Origin: Monosporascus cannonballus | Lineage: Eukaryota; Ascomycota; Sordariomycetes; Xylariales | DNA length: 18,805 bases | Direction of reading: 5' to 3' | Assembly: GCA_004154925.1 (NCBI GenBank) | Contig: QJNS01000527.1 | Coordinates: 1-18,805 of the forward strand | Part shown: positions 1-8,990 of the stretch, piece by piece | Layout of the letters: every line of letters starts with the position of its first letter | Numbering within the stretch: position 1 is the first letter of the stretch | Position numbers and translations under genes: made by a program | The notes under the pieces: generated by a model | Database searches by the model: none | What the model was told of the DNA's origin: nothing | The model's input: only the letters and a program-made list of their open reading frames with translations

Positions 1-91
<91 letters not shown>
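1..91. repeat. (ATA)30 trinucleotide microsatellite
   Basis: Thirty uninterrupted ATA units fill the first 90 bases, and the pattern breaks at 92. There is no single interruption, unlike the decayed DNA that follows. The window starts inside or at the edge of the array, so its true length is unknown. Confidence 0.98.
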
Positions 92-93
<2 letters not shown>

Positions 94-3000
94 TATTAAA
101 AATATTTATCCAAAAGATTTAAAACATAATAAAAATATATATTTTATAATTTTTATTATTACCATTTTTCGAAAATTTTTATTATAACTTTTATAAAATA
201 AAAAATCATTGAGAATAATTTTATTAATTTATTACTAAATATTTATATTATAAATAAATATATTACGCTAAATAATTTTGTATTTTGTTTTTAGTGTACC
301 AATTTATTTTAAATATCGACGTACTATAATTTAATAAGAATTTCTTCACTTTCTTTTTAATTCTTAACATAATTCTTTATTAATTATTATAAACAATATT
401 TCAAATTCCGTTGAATTTTAATGTAATATTTTAAAATAAATATTTTAAAAGGATAAGTTTTTAACCGTATATTTTAACGTCAATAACTTAATTTTAATCG
501 TAAAACTTATTAATATTATTTAGCGAATATCTTTTTATATAATCGATTTTTTAAAAAATATTATAATATAACTTTAAAAGAATCGCCGTATTTCGACACT
601 ATCGACGAATGATACATTTTTAATAATTTTAAAATTTTAAATTTTCTTAGTTATATCTTTAAATATATACCTTCAAAAATATATATAATAAAAATAACAA
701 GTTCTTCTCTTAATTATTATAGTATATTTAATTCATATATTAAATAAGAGATTTAATAATAAAAACATAAAAAGATATGTTTAAATAAATCGTTATTATT
801 ATATATAAAATAAAATTAACGTATGTTTAATAATTTTCGTTTATTTTTTAAACAAATTATTACAATACTAAAAGTGTTCTCTTTATTTTTTTAAAAACGC
901 TAAAAATATAAACGTTATTTATGAGCTTAAAACGAATAACTATTTTTTCGATATATAAATTATATTGTAAAATAATTTTCGTTTTTAATTTATTTTCAAT
1001 TATATAAATATATAAAATTAAACTTAAGTTTTTTTAATTCTTTAATTTGTATAATGTTTTAATTTTAAAATAGTTTTATCGATTTTATTTTAACAATTTC
1101 GATAATAATAAAATATTAACTTATTTATAAAAAACTTAAAAATAAAAATATACTATTTATTATCAAATCTATATGGGTTTTCAAAAAATAATATAAACCT
1201 TAATTTTTATAAGGTAATAAAAAAATTTACGGTATTATAATAACAAGAAAATCTTTTAATTCGTATAAAATTCGTTCGAATTTTATATATATTTCGTTTT
1301 TTTAAAACAATTTAAAAAATACAAATTACAAAAATTTACTATACGCGTAAAACGATTAAAAAAATCTTATATCATATCAAATTAATAAATTTTAAAATTA
1401 AATCTCGTTATTCTAATTATATCAATTAAACTATTTTTAATTATTAATATAATAATATAAATATTAATAATTAAATCGAGATTTTAAAAATTATCGTTTA
1501 CGTAAATATATAATTTATAACGTTTTTAGTATTGATTTTAAGAAATTAACTTAAATTTAATTTATATAACCGAAATTTGTTTTATATTTTTTAATTTTTA
1601 ATTACCTTAATTTCCTTTTTAACTTTTTTAAAAATAGGCTTTCACAAGTATTTATTTTTTTTAAAAAATGTAAACTACCTAATTTTTAATTAAGTTTTAT
1701 AAATCTTAAATGTATTTACTATAACGTTAAAACATTTTGGCTTTTTTATAATACTATTATTATAATTATTATATAAAAAATATGAAATTCTTTATACATT
1801 TATTTTTTTTATATATTATAATAACAAAAACATATATAAATAATATCTCTTTAAGTTCGATTAAAAATAAAATATATTATATTATTTCCGTAAATTATAG
1901 TAATATTTAAAATATTAACGTTACTGTTTTTAGGATCGTTAAAAGTTTTTCGTTTTTGCGATCTTTTATTTTTGTAAATAAATATTTACAGTCTTTTTAC
2001 TTTATTTCTTTTTCTTTAAAAATTTGACACGTAAATACCTATTAATTATTAAATCATTCCTTATTTACAAAAGTCTTGAACCTAATCTTAAATATTAATA
2101 AATTATTTAAGTCATTTATTAATTTCGTTAAATATATTTCTCGAAAAGTTTTGCTAATATTTTTTTTCGTTATAATTATCTTATAAATATTCCGAGAAAT
2201 TAATTTTTAAATTAATTATTAAATTACTGTTTTTAAACATTCTCTTAAAATTCGTTATGTAAATTAAAAATAAGTTTTAGAATAAAACTTTTAATATTTA
2301 GTCCTATTTTATCTATAAAGGCTTTTATTGTCAAATATAAATCATTTAATTAATTATTTATTCAAGTTTTATATTTAAAATTTAAATATTTTAGAGTTTT
2401 TCAAATGTTATAATTATTATAAAAATTATTTCACCAGTTAGATATTTAGAAAATTAAAACTTTTAAATTAAATATTCGAAAATATATAAATTATTTATAA
2501 ACTCTTTACTTATAAATAAAACAAACGCTTTTTTCTAATTAATAAAATTCTTTTCATTATATATAACGTTATATAAAATTATAATTTTTCGGAATTTCGA
2601 CATCATATTTAATAAATATTAAAAATTCAATATCTTATTTAATAATTACTATAAACTTTCGGTTATACTTTAAATATTTAATTTTTTACGTTTTGTTTAT
2701 TTTTTAACGAATACATTGATATATAATATATGTAAATCTCAAATCAATTTAACTTAAAATTTACAATAATTATATTAATAATAATGAGATTATACAAAGC
2801 AAAATATTATTTAAATTCATAAATACATTATAAGTATAATTTGAATTTATATTATGTAATTATATTATCGCTTTTATCACTTTAAAATAGAACGTTTTAA
2901 AACAGTAAAGTTTTAATATTATTTTAAAAACTTTATTAATAAATTTTTAACCTATTTAGTGTTTTTATAAGCTTTTTAATATATTAAAAATATTTCTAAT

Positions 3001-3389
3001 TTAATAACGTTTTCGATATATCATTTTTGATATTCCGTAAATTCGTTTATTTTCAGCGTTTAAATATCGTTATTTTATTTAATTTTGCAAATAAAAAATT
3101 ATAATATTTATATATTTAATATTCGAAATTTTTAATAATTTGAATCGCCTTTTTTTAAAAAAACCGCCGATTATCGAAAAACGAAAACGTTTTATTATAC
3201 TCGTTTTTAATTATTAAAAGTTATTAAAAGTTGTTATAAATTATAAAATAATTAAAATAATCTTACGTACTGCGTTAAAACGGTCAAAAGATTCGGCTTT
3301 ATAATTTATGTATCGAAGTTACTTACAAAACGTACGTACGAATATAATTTTTACACTTTAAACGTAAAATACTATTAATGATAACGGAT
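92..3389. other. Gene-free AT-rich RIP-like DNA, origin unrecognised
   Basis: About 3.3 kb of very A+T-rich DNA with stops in all frames. CpG is retained while CpA and TpG are scarce, the same texture as the identifiable transposon relics downstream, so it is probably RIP-mutated repeat sequence of older origin. I found no protein motif, LTR ends, terminal inverted repeats or RNA gene. The only structure worth marking is the inverted repeat at 1264-1287. Confidence 0.75.
1264..1287. repeat. Perfect inverted repeat, 11-bp arms
   Basis: TATAAAATTCG, a 2-base TT spacer, then CGAATTTTATA: a perfect dyad with 11-bp arms. It can form a small cruciform. No gene flanks it, so a terminator role is unsupported. 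Short AT-rich dyads arise by chance in such DNA, although the central TTCG..CGAA core makes this one less trivial. Confidence 0.6.
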
Positions 3390-3391
3390 TA

Positions 3392-3426
3392 TACAAGTGA
3401 TCTAGGTGCACGAATAACCTGGACAG
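3392..3426 (+). repeat. Left terminal inverted repeat of Fot1-like element
   Basis: Begins TACAAGTGATCTAGGTGCAC. It matches the reverse complement of 5210-5244 at 27 of 35 positions by hand count, and five of the eight differences are transitions. A TA dinucleotide lies immediately outside. Given the minus-strand transposase, this is the transposase 3' end. Confidence 0.88.
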
Positions 3427-3519
3427 TTTTTTTAGCATTTCGCGATAACAAATTTAAATAAAATAACTATAACACAATAAATTAATTTAAAGTAATTGGA
3501 TTTTTTATCGTTAAACGTA

Positions 3520-5156
3520 TTTATAGCTTCTTTATAAGTACGCGCATTATGTCCGAGCTTGTGGCAAATGCTATATTTCCGTTCCTTTGCCTAAATTCTT
3601 TTGCGACGATTACTCTTAGCCGCCATTAGCTGCGATTATTTATTATTATCTTTTTTTGTAGTTATAAAAACTTATATCTTTTTCATAGTAAGTATTTTTT
3701 TTAAAGATATATGTTTTTAGTTTTTCGGCGTTTATTAAGAACGTAATTCGTTTTGCGAAGATAATTATTTTTTTTCTAAAAAAAGCGATTTCGTATAAAA
3801 GCATTAAGTTATTTTTTGTTAAAAGATTAACCGATTTAATTATTTTTGTTGGCGAGCTACTCAGATAATTTTTGATTTTTCTTTATAAATAACGTCCTCG
3901 TCGAATTGCTTTAATAATAGTCTTAGAAGCTTTTTGTAAGTGAAAAAATAACGAAATTAATAAAGATAAATGGCGAAACAGTTAGTATAGATATAATTAG
4001 ATTTTTTAACTGAGAAAGGACGCAATTAAGATCGAATAAAATAAATTTTGCTTTTGCGAATCCGGATTTAATATTATCGATTATTATAGCAGTTTTATAC
4101 GTATTGCAGAAACCGGCGATAAAATTCTTTTTGGCGATATAAGTAACGTACCGCTATATAAGATTTTCGATAAATAGCGAATAAATACGTTTTAATACGG
4201 AAAAATAAGATACGTTAAGAGATTAAAATGGATGGAAAAAATAGACAGGAATATAAAACGTAATAATGCCGTTATTTGGGTAATAACTTTCGAATTTGAT
4301 CGAATAATGGTTTTCATAATCGTCGAAAATTAAAAAACGTTTCGAACTTTTGATACGCGTTTTAATATATTTATTAAAATATTTAATATATTTTAAAATC
4401 GATTTGTTTGTTATTTAGCTATTTTCGCTTATAATAAACCTTTAGTCGGGTAAAAGTGGATTATTAGCAAATTAACGAAAAATGTGGTTATTTTTAATAA
4501 GGATAATAAATGAAGGTAAAACCCAGCTTTAAAAATTAACGGCTTATAATATTATAGATTATTTTCGATTTTCTACTAGGTCTATTTAGGTTTTTTATAT
4601 CTTTTAACGTTAATAATAACTATATTTATTATTATATAAAGTTTTATTAAAAATCTCGTTTTATCGAAATTATAAATATTTTTCTTTGCGATATTATATT
4701 TCGCGATTGTAATCGAGGTAAATTTAAATTATTTTCGAAATATTACTAAAATTTTACATAAAACTTTTTAATAATTTATTAATCGACTCAAATACGTTTT
4801 AAGCTTTTTTTGCCGTTTAATAAAGTTTAATATCTAATTAACCCCAATACGTATCGTAACGCGTTACGTAAGCAGAAAATTCGCTATATTTTTTAACGTG
4901 CTAAAGCTGGATAAGAAACGTTTGCGCATTTAAATCAAGGACTTTTTCGACAATCGATGTTTTTTCGATCGGCGTTAATTTTTGTAAAAAAGGGACAATA
5001 TCGGCTCGAGCGCGTATACCGTTATATCTTGTCTCTAGGATGGAATATAGGATATTATAAATAAAACTAAGTTTTTTATAATTAATTTTTGGGGTATTTT
5101 TCTTAGCCTAAACGGCTAGGTTCATTTTCGATTCTTTTATAAGCCGTTTTATATCG
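3520..5156 (-). pseudogene. Fot1/pogo-type transposase relic with C-terminal CCHC zinc knuckle
   Basis: Minus-strand relic of a DDE_1 (pogo/Fot1) transposase, the nuclear enzyme that cuts and pastes the element at TA sites. The N-terminal part (about 5156-4800) reads as a psq/CENP-B type helix-turn-helix region, including YNGIRARADIVPFLQKLTP and EKVLDLNAQ. The first catalytic Asp lies in IYNFDKTRFL (4663-4665; the family usually has NFDETGF). The second lies in FLIFDDYENH (4322-4324; usually DGH). The third, before a degraded PxHSSHLLQPLDV-like block, is now Asn (4214-4216). There are 35 residues between the second and third, i.e. DD35D. A zinc knuckle (3534-3575) reads YSICHKLGHNARTY, a CX2CX4HX4C knuckle whose outer cysteines are now Tyr. 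Stops and at least two frameshifts break it; the original start codon is not preserved. Confidence 0.85.
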
Positions 5157-5209
5157 TGGTTATTAAGAAATAAGTAATTGAAGTCGGGTAATAGAATTGT
5201 TAAAAGAAA

Positions 5210-5244
5210 GTGTCCTGGTCATTTGTGTATCTAGCTCACTTGTG
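5210..5244 (-). repeat. Right terminal inverted repeat of Fot1-like element
   Basis: The outward end reads CACAAGTGAGCTAGATACAC on the minus strand, pairing with the left repeat, with TA at 5245-5246. It precedes the transposase reading frame, so the transposase promoter would have lain in or next to it. Confidence 0.88.
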
Positions 5245-5246
5245 TA

Positions 5247-6386
5247 ATATATTAACGTTTTTAACGTTTTTAATAAATAGTTTTAACGTTATAAATTTTA
5301 AATACTTAAATATAACGTATTAAAATCTTTTATTTTTATACAAAATTATAAATTATCGCGAAATCGGTATTAGGTTTTCGTATTGTTCTATTAATTAATA
5401 AAAATAATAAAATATTTATCTAGTTTTACGAAATTATAAAAAAGTTTAAATAATAAAATAAGAGTTTATATTTAAGAAAAATTAAAATATAATGGAAATA
5501 TATTTGATAAAAATAATAATGATATTAATTTTTTTAGAAAAATATTTTATATCGTAATATTAAATTGCGGCCTTATATAATAAAGCTTTTAAAATAAAGC
5601 TTTTAACATAATATTCACGTAAAAACATTGTATTATTGTTATATTTTTAAAAATAAAATTATATTTTAAGATTTCGTGAATTCCAAATTCCGAGTTTTTA
5701 ATTATTTATTACTTAATATCGTTAATCGAATGCGAAAACGGTTTTATTTTTATTATTTATTCTATAATATTAAATATGAAAATACTAAAAACAAACAAAT
5801 ATCCGTTATTTATTAAATACTTTATTTTAGAATTCTCGATTAAAATAAATAATAATATAACTCTTTATTGAATTAAATTTGAAAATAATAATGATTTAAA
5901 GATTAATAAATATTATAATAATATTATACTATTAAACGTTATTATTAATTAATAATGCTTTTAATTTTTTCCAAATTCTTTTTTTATTTAAAAAATATAA
6001 AAAATTCGATAGAAAAATTCTTTTATCAGTTTAACTTAAAAAACAGTTTCGGATATCTTTTAGTTTTATTAAATTAATTTAACGAATTTTATAAATAATT
6101 ACTTACGTAATTATGTTACGAAATATAACGGATTTGTCGAATTTCTACAGATATTTATTATTTAGTATAGGAATATATAGGTATTTTTAACTTTTTTTAT
6201 TGAAGACTTTAAACGAGAAAAAAAGATTAATTAATAATATTATATTTACTTCGAAATAACAATTTACCGTTTAAAAGTACGAAAATTTTAATGGTTTTGA
6301 TTTTAACTCTTAATTTATTTTTCTAATATAAGATCGAAAACTAATTATCAAATTTCTTAAAAATTTTAATAAATTTTTCTAAAAAA
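5247..6386. other. Gene-free AT-rich spacer between the two transposons
   Basis: About 1.1 kb of RIP-like DNA with no recognisable protein, LTR or terminal repeat. Small local duplications occur (AACGTTTTT twice near 5255-5270, and ATAAAGCTTTTAA around 5578-5605). It may be the continuation of the 92-3389 sequence into which the Fot1-like element inserted, but I cannot show that by eye. Confidence 0.7.
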
Positions 6387-6391
6387 CGTTT
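6387..6391. repeat. 5' target-site duplication (CGTTT) of element 1
   Basis: CGTTT directly abuts the LTR start TGTTACGACC and is repeated at 13333-13337 directly after the 3' LTR end. A 5-bp duplication is usual for Ty3/gypsy integrases. It fixes the two outer boundaries. Confidence 0.85.
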
Positions 6392-6457
6392 TGTTACGAC
6401 CCAACAAGCTTCGGCCTCAAGAAACGGTCAGACAAGGATCACACGGGCCATCTCCAG

Positions 6458-6467
6458 GTCACGTGAC
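6458..6467. promoter_or_regulatory. E-box/CDEI-like palindrome GTCACGTGAC in U3
   Basis: A perfect 10-bp palindrome with a CACGTG core. It fits the RTCACRTG consensus bound by Cbf1-type bHLH proteins in fungi. It lies in U3, upstream of the TATA candidate. In the 3' LTR the same position reads GTTACGTAAT, so RIP has destroyed it there. A function in LTR transcription is inference. Confidence 0.4.
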
Positions 6468-6487
6468 GGTAATCACTACCAAGCCAG

Positions 6488-6503
6488 TGATCATTAATGA
6501 TCA
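6488..6503. promoter_or_regulatory. Perfect 16-bp palindrome TGATCATTAATGATCA in U3
   Basis: Self-complementary over 16 bases, in the un-RIPed part of U3. The 3' LTR has the decayed form TAATTATTAATAATTA, still a palindrome because paired C-to-T and G-to-A changes preserve symmetry. It could be an operator-like site for a dimeric factor; no factor is identified. Confidence 0.4.
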
Positions 6504-6577
6504 AAGGCGATCCCAAGAGATTATAATCACCACCGGCTACGTAATTATAAATAATCAAGCCAAAAAAAAAAGAAAAA

Positions 6578-6583
6578 TATATA
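6578..6583 (+). promoter_or_regulatory. Putative LTR TATA box (TATATA)
   Basis: TATATA followed by CGCTT is shared with element 2's LTR (13850-13855), and the 3' LTR has TATATATA then GCTTT (13141-13148). Its position after the variable U3 and before the conserved R/U5-like part suits the LTR core promoter. The 124-bp insertion begins 8 bases downstream, so it would displace or fall within the transcription start. Confidence 0.45.
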
Positions 6584-6590
6584 CGCTTAT

Positions 6591-6714
6591 TGTTATAGCT
6601 GCACCATACCATCACGCTACCAGGGCAAAAGATCGGTGGAATGATCGCAATTGTGGCAATCATCCTAGTGCTTACAGCCGTATAAGAGCTGTTACGGTAA
6701 ACAAGGCCGTAACA
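6591..6714. mobile_element. 124-bp nested insertion: tiny solo LTR (TRIM/SMART-like) or MITE
   Basis: Present in this LTR but absent from the 3' LTR of the same element and from element 2's LTR, which read straight through. It is bounded by a perfect 5-bp duplication CTTAT (6586-6590 and 6715-6719). Ends are TGTTATAGCT...GCCGTAACA, i.e. TG...CA with TGTTA/TAACA inverted termini as in an LTR. G+C is 58 of 124 by hand count, so it shows no RIP. A TATAAG motif (6681-6686) lies near the right end. A solo LTR of a very short (TRIM/SMART-like) element fits best. A MITE with about 10-bp imperfect inverted termini is the alternative. Confidence 0.75.
6690..6714. repeat. Inverted repeat TGTTACGG/CCGTAACA at the right end of the insertion
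   Basis: Perfect 8-bp arms separated by 9 bases (6690-6697 and 6707-6714). The right arm is the terminus of the 124-bp insertion. It could be a terminal hairpin in the transcript or an internal copy of the end sequence. Confidence 0.7.
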
Positions 6715-6780
6715 CTTATCATTTTCATAATTTAAATAACTTCAGCTTGTAATAACTATTCGTTATCCAAAGCACCCTTA

Positions 6781-6799
6781 ATATTACGAAACGTAATAT
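6781..6799. repeat. Conserved LTR hairpin ATATTACG-AAA-CGTAATAT
   Basis: Arms of 8 bp around an AAA loop. The same structure occurs in the 3' LTR (13218-13234, 7-bp arms) and in element 2's LTR (13924-13942, 8-bp arms). It lies in the R/U5-like half. Preservation may reflect function before death, or just that CpG and TpA words are poor RIP targets. Confidence 0.5.
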
Positions 6800-6896
6800 A
6801 TTATTATATTTACTACTTAATTTCTTATAATATTCTTATTAATATAAATTCGTAGAATTAAGGTTTAATAATAAGTTAAATTTTTTAATTATTATA

Positions 6897-6952
6897 TGTT
6901 ATAAGTTTTTATTTAATAATACCGTTAAACTTTAAGTAATATCGCCGACATT
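6897..6952 (+). other. Leader with expected primer-binding site, element 1
   Basis: The 56 bases between the 5' LTR and the gag ATG start TGTTATAAGTTTTT. The element 2 counterpart (14040 on) starts TATTATAAATTTTT. The primer-binding site must begin here, but after RIP no tRNA 3'-end complement can be recognised. The downstream part of the leader is shared by both copies. Confidence 0.5.
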
Positions 6953-8045
6953 ATGTTTACTAGCAAGCAGTCCGAATAACCCATTTACTAAATCTTTAAT
7001 AACTCGGATATTAAAATGGATTTCGAAAAAAAAAACTTCGCTTTTTTCGCGAAAAAGTTATTTAACGCCTGGATATTATAAACGAACGCATTATTTAGCT
7101 CGAAAAAAATAATAATAATTTTAAGACGTCCTTTTAAATTACTTGTAAGAAATTTTTTTTTAAAAGAAACTTTCGAAGCCGGGAAACTTTTTCGAATAAA
7201 CCAAGTTATTTAGCTAAATTTTACCAAGGAACTAAAAAAGGTTTTTAAGCTTTTTAAGCCAGAACTTTCCGATAAAATTTTGATTGAATTATAATTATTC
7301 TTAATTTAATATTAAACATATTTTGAGTATTTTCCTATTCGATTAATTATATTTATTATACGAATAAAATTTACAATGGAACGATTTATCGAAAATACGA
7401 TTATTTAATTTAAGCCCGTTATAAGAAAATATATTATTTTGCTAATCGAAAAACGAATCCTAGAAATAATACGAATATATAGCAATTACAAATAATTTAA
7501 ATAAATATTTACGAAAGATTTCGACATAATAAACGAAAAAATAAAAGCCGAGATACAAATTTAATAATTACGATAAAAAGGATTAATATCTAATTACGGT
7601 AATACGTTAATTTAATTAATATTTAAGTTAAATTAATAAACAAATATAAATAATTAAATTTTTTAATAAGTTAAAAAACATTAAAAAAGTTATTTAAACC
7701 TAATCGACTTAATTATTTATCGGATTATATCATTATAATAATTAAAATTAATAATAGATAATATATATAATGTATTAAAGATATTAAAAAGAGTAATAAT
7801 AATAAATCCAGATATATTATTAATATTAACGTTTTTCGACATATTAACATTTCTTATAATACGGAATTAAGATTTATGGAACTAAAAGCCACTTATAGAA
7901 AAAATTAAAACCAAATAAAATACTTTAATTATAATAATGTAGGGTATAAGGCAGTATGGTATAAAGCACCTAAGAAACATCGTTAAGATAATTAAAAACT
8001 AATACCTAAAAGATATTCTAAAGAAAACCAGAAACACTGAAATAA
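6953..8045 (+). pseudogene. Gag relic of element 1 (capsid domain and CCHC zinc knuckle)
   Basis: Gag forms the virus-like particle. The start ATG at 6953-6955 (MFTSKQSE) is matched in element 2 by MFTNK at 14094, supporting it as the original start. One frame runs to about 7633 with scattered stops at former Gln/Trp codons and contains the Retrotrans_gag-type stretch at 7550-7633 (EIQI..LR.KGLISNYG...F.KLN, the family's A.L..L.Q.GSV..Y...F pattern). A frameshift follows. The zinc knuckle at 7921-7962 reads YFNYNNVGYKAVWY: CX2CX4HX4C with all three Cys and the His turned to Tyr (G-to-A for the Cys codons, C-to-T for His). The 3' limit is approximate. Confidence 0.82.
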
Positions 8046-8990
8046 ACCCATTAACATAATTCGACCAAAGTACGTACTAGGCCCCCTATGGCAAAAAGTC
8101 TAATAAGAAATGCGAAAAGTTAGAAAGCTGGCTTAATAAGCATTACAAATCCAATAAGAAACATTATAAAGATAATAATGCGAATATCAGGACTAAACAG
8201 AAAAAGTTTATCTCGGAACTCTTAATCGATACGGCAAAATGTGCGCTATATATTGTTAACGACAAAAATATCCTAATTACAAAATATGGAAATAATATAT
8301 TTACGAACGAATTACTTATATATATTATGAAAAATGTGACTTTTTAATTTAAATCGGTAATAATAAAAATGATAAATAATAATATCTATTTTTTCGATTT
8401 ATAACCCTAGAACGTATTTAATAACTAGCCGAAATAAAAGATTAACCCGAAAAAAATAATACCTATGAAAAAACCCATTTTATTATTTTTAATATTATAA
8501 TTATTAAACGAAAAAAAAAGGTTATTTTAATATATAATAAAATAACATTATAAAAATATTATTACAAATTTCTATTTTCAATTAGTATTTATTATAAACC
8601 TTTACGAAAAAAAGTTATTAATGAAAAGATACGTTAATTTATAAAAAAGAATTTAAAACGAAAATTAACAGAACGCATACTAGGATATAGTCGAAAATAT
8701 TAAAAAATAAATTAATTAATAAAGAAATAAATTATAACAAAACTAAAAGTAATTAATATAACTTTAAGGAATATAATATCGGCAATAACGATAAATATAA
8801 TAACGTAATGCACTAAATAAACAGATATAGTCAAAATTTAACAAATTAGAATAAAAATTAAAAAAATAGTTACCTGTAAAAAAGCTGCAAAATAACAAAT
8901 TTTCGAAAGATTAAAAGGAATTCTTAAAAAAGGTTTTAAACATAACGATAAAAGCCGTTAATAACCTTATTATTTTCGATATACGAATCG
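8046..8990 (+). pseudogene. Unassigned coding relic between Gag knuckle and protease, element 1
   Basis: About 0.9 kb that aligns well with element 2 (about 15190-16150), so it belongs to the family. A clear open stretch at 8216 onward reads ELLIDTAKCALYIVNDKN; in element 2 (15389 on) it reads EPLIDTVKYMLYIVGD. The IDTA/IDTV string resembles a retropepsin DTG, but the true protease active site is about 0.8 kb downstream. A Gln/Asn-rich stretch near 8690-8750 may once have been helical. It is probably the Gag C-terminus or the Gag-Pol linker. Confidence 0.5.

Larger units (their letters stand above)
3390..5246 (-). mobile_element. Fot1/pogo-like DNA transposon relic with TA target duplications
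   Basis: The element proper is 3392-5244 (1853 bp), the usual size for Fot1-type elements, flanked by TA at 3390-3391 and 5245-5246. Both terminal inverted repeats are recognisable, and the interior encodes a broken minus-strand transposase with a DD35D core (see the transposase entry). TA duplication, terminal repeats and DD35D together place it in the Tc1/mariner superfamily, Fot1/pogo branch. Both ends are complete, so the copy decayed by point mutation and small indels rather than deletion. RIP is the likely cause: mutated sites are Gln to stop, Cys to Tyr and Asp to Asn. Confidence 0.88.
6392..6896 (+). repeat. 5' LTR of element 1, with nested 124-bp insertion
   Basis: Starts TGTTACGACC and ends ...ATTATTATA, aligned to the 3' LTR (12965-13332) and to element 2's LTR (13691-14039). 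Without the 124-bp insertion and its duplicated CTTAT it is 376 bp, matching the 368-bp 3' LTR. The first 390 bases or so are far richer in G+C than the same positions of the 3' LTR. After about 6780 it becomes as AT-rich as its relatives. The terminal TA where TG...CA would be expected is explained by C-to-T change (TTACA to TTATA). Confidence 0.9.

Noticed and set aside
92..3389. Possible mitochondrial or plasmid DNA because of the high A+T
   Set aside because: Retention of CpG with loss of CpA/TpG and identical texture to nuclear RIPed transposons argue for nuclear RIP. No mitochondrial gene or tRNA was recognised.
6439..6663. 74-codon minus-strand open frame
   Set aside because: Same un-RIPed LTR island read on the other strand, also crossing into the insertion. 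No motif and no conservation in the other LTRs.
6391..6735. 114-codon plus-strand open frame starting at TTG
   Set aside because: It lies entirely in the 5' LTR and runs through the 124-bp insertion. It is open only because this patch escaped RIP and so has fewer AT-rich stops. The protein has no family resemblance, and the insertion-free LTRs have no such frame.
6897..6912. Self-priming PBS: TGTTATAAG complementary to CTTATAATA in the LTR (6824-6832)
   Set aside because: Only 8 of 9 bases pair, and the words are pure A/T in AT-rich DNA, so chance matches are expected. Tf1-type self-priming cannot be claimed.
8216..8275. LIDTAKC string as the retropepsin active site
   Set aside because: It resembles DTG, but both copies lack the Gly (GCA and GTA, not explained by RIP from a Gly codon). 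A proper protease site with the D.ILG..W flap signature lies about 0.8 kb downstream at 9014-9262.
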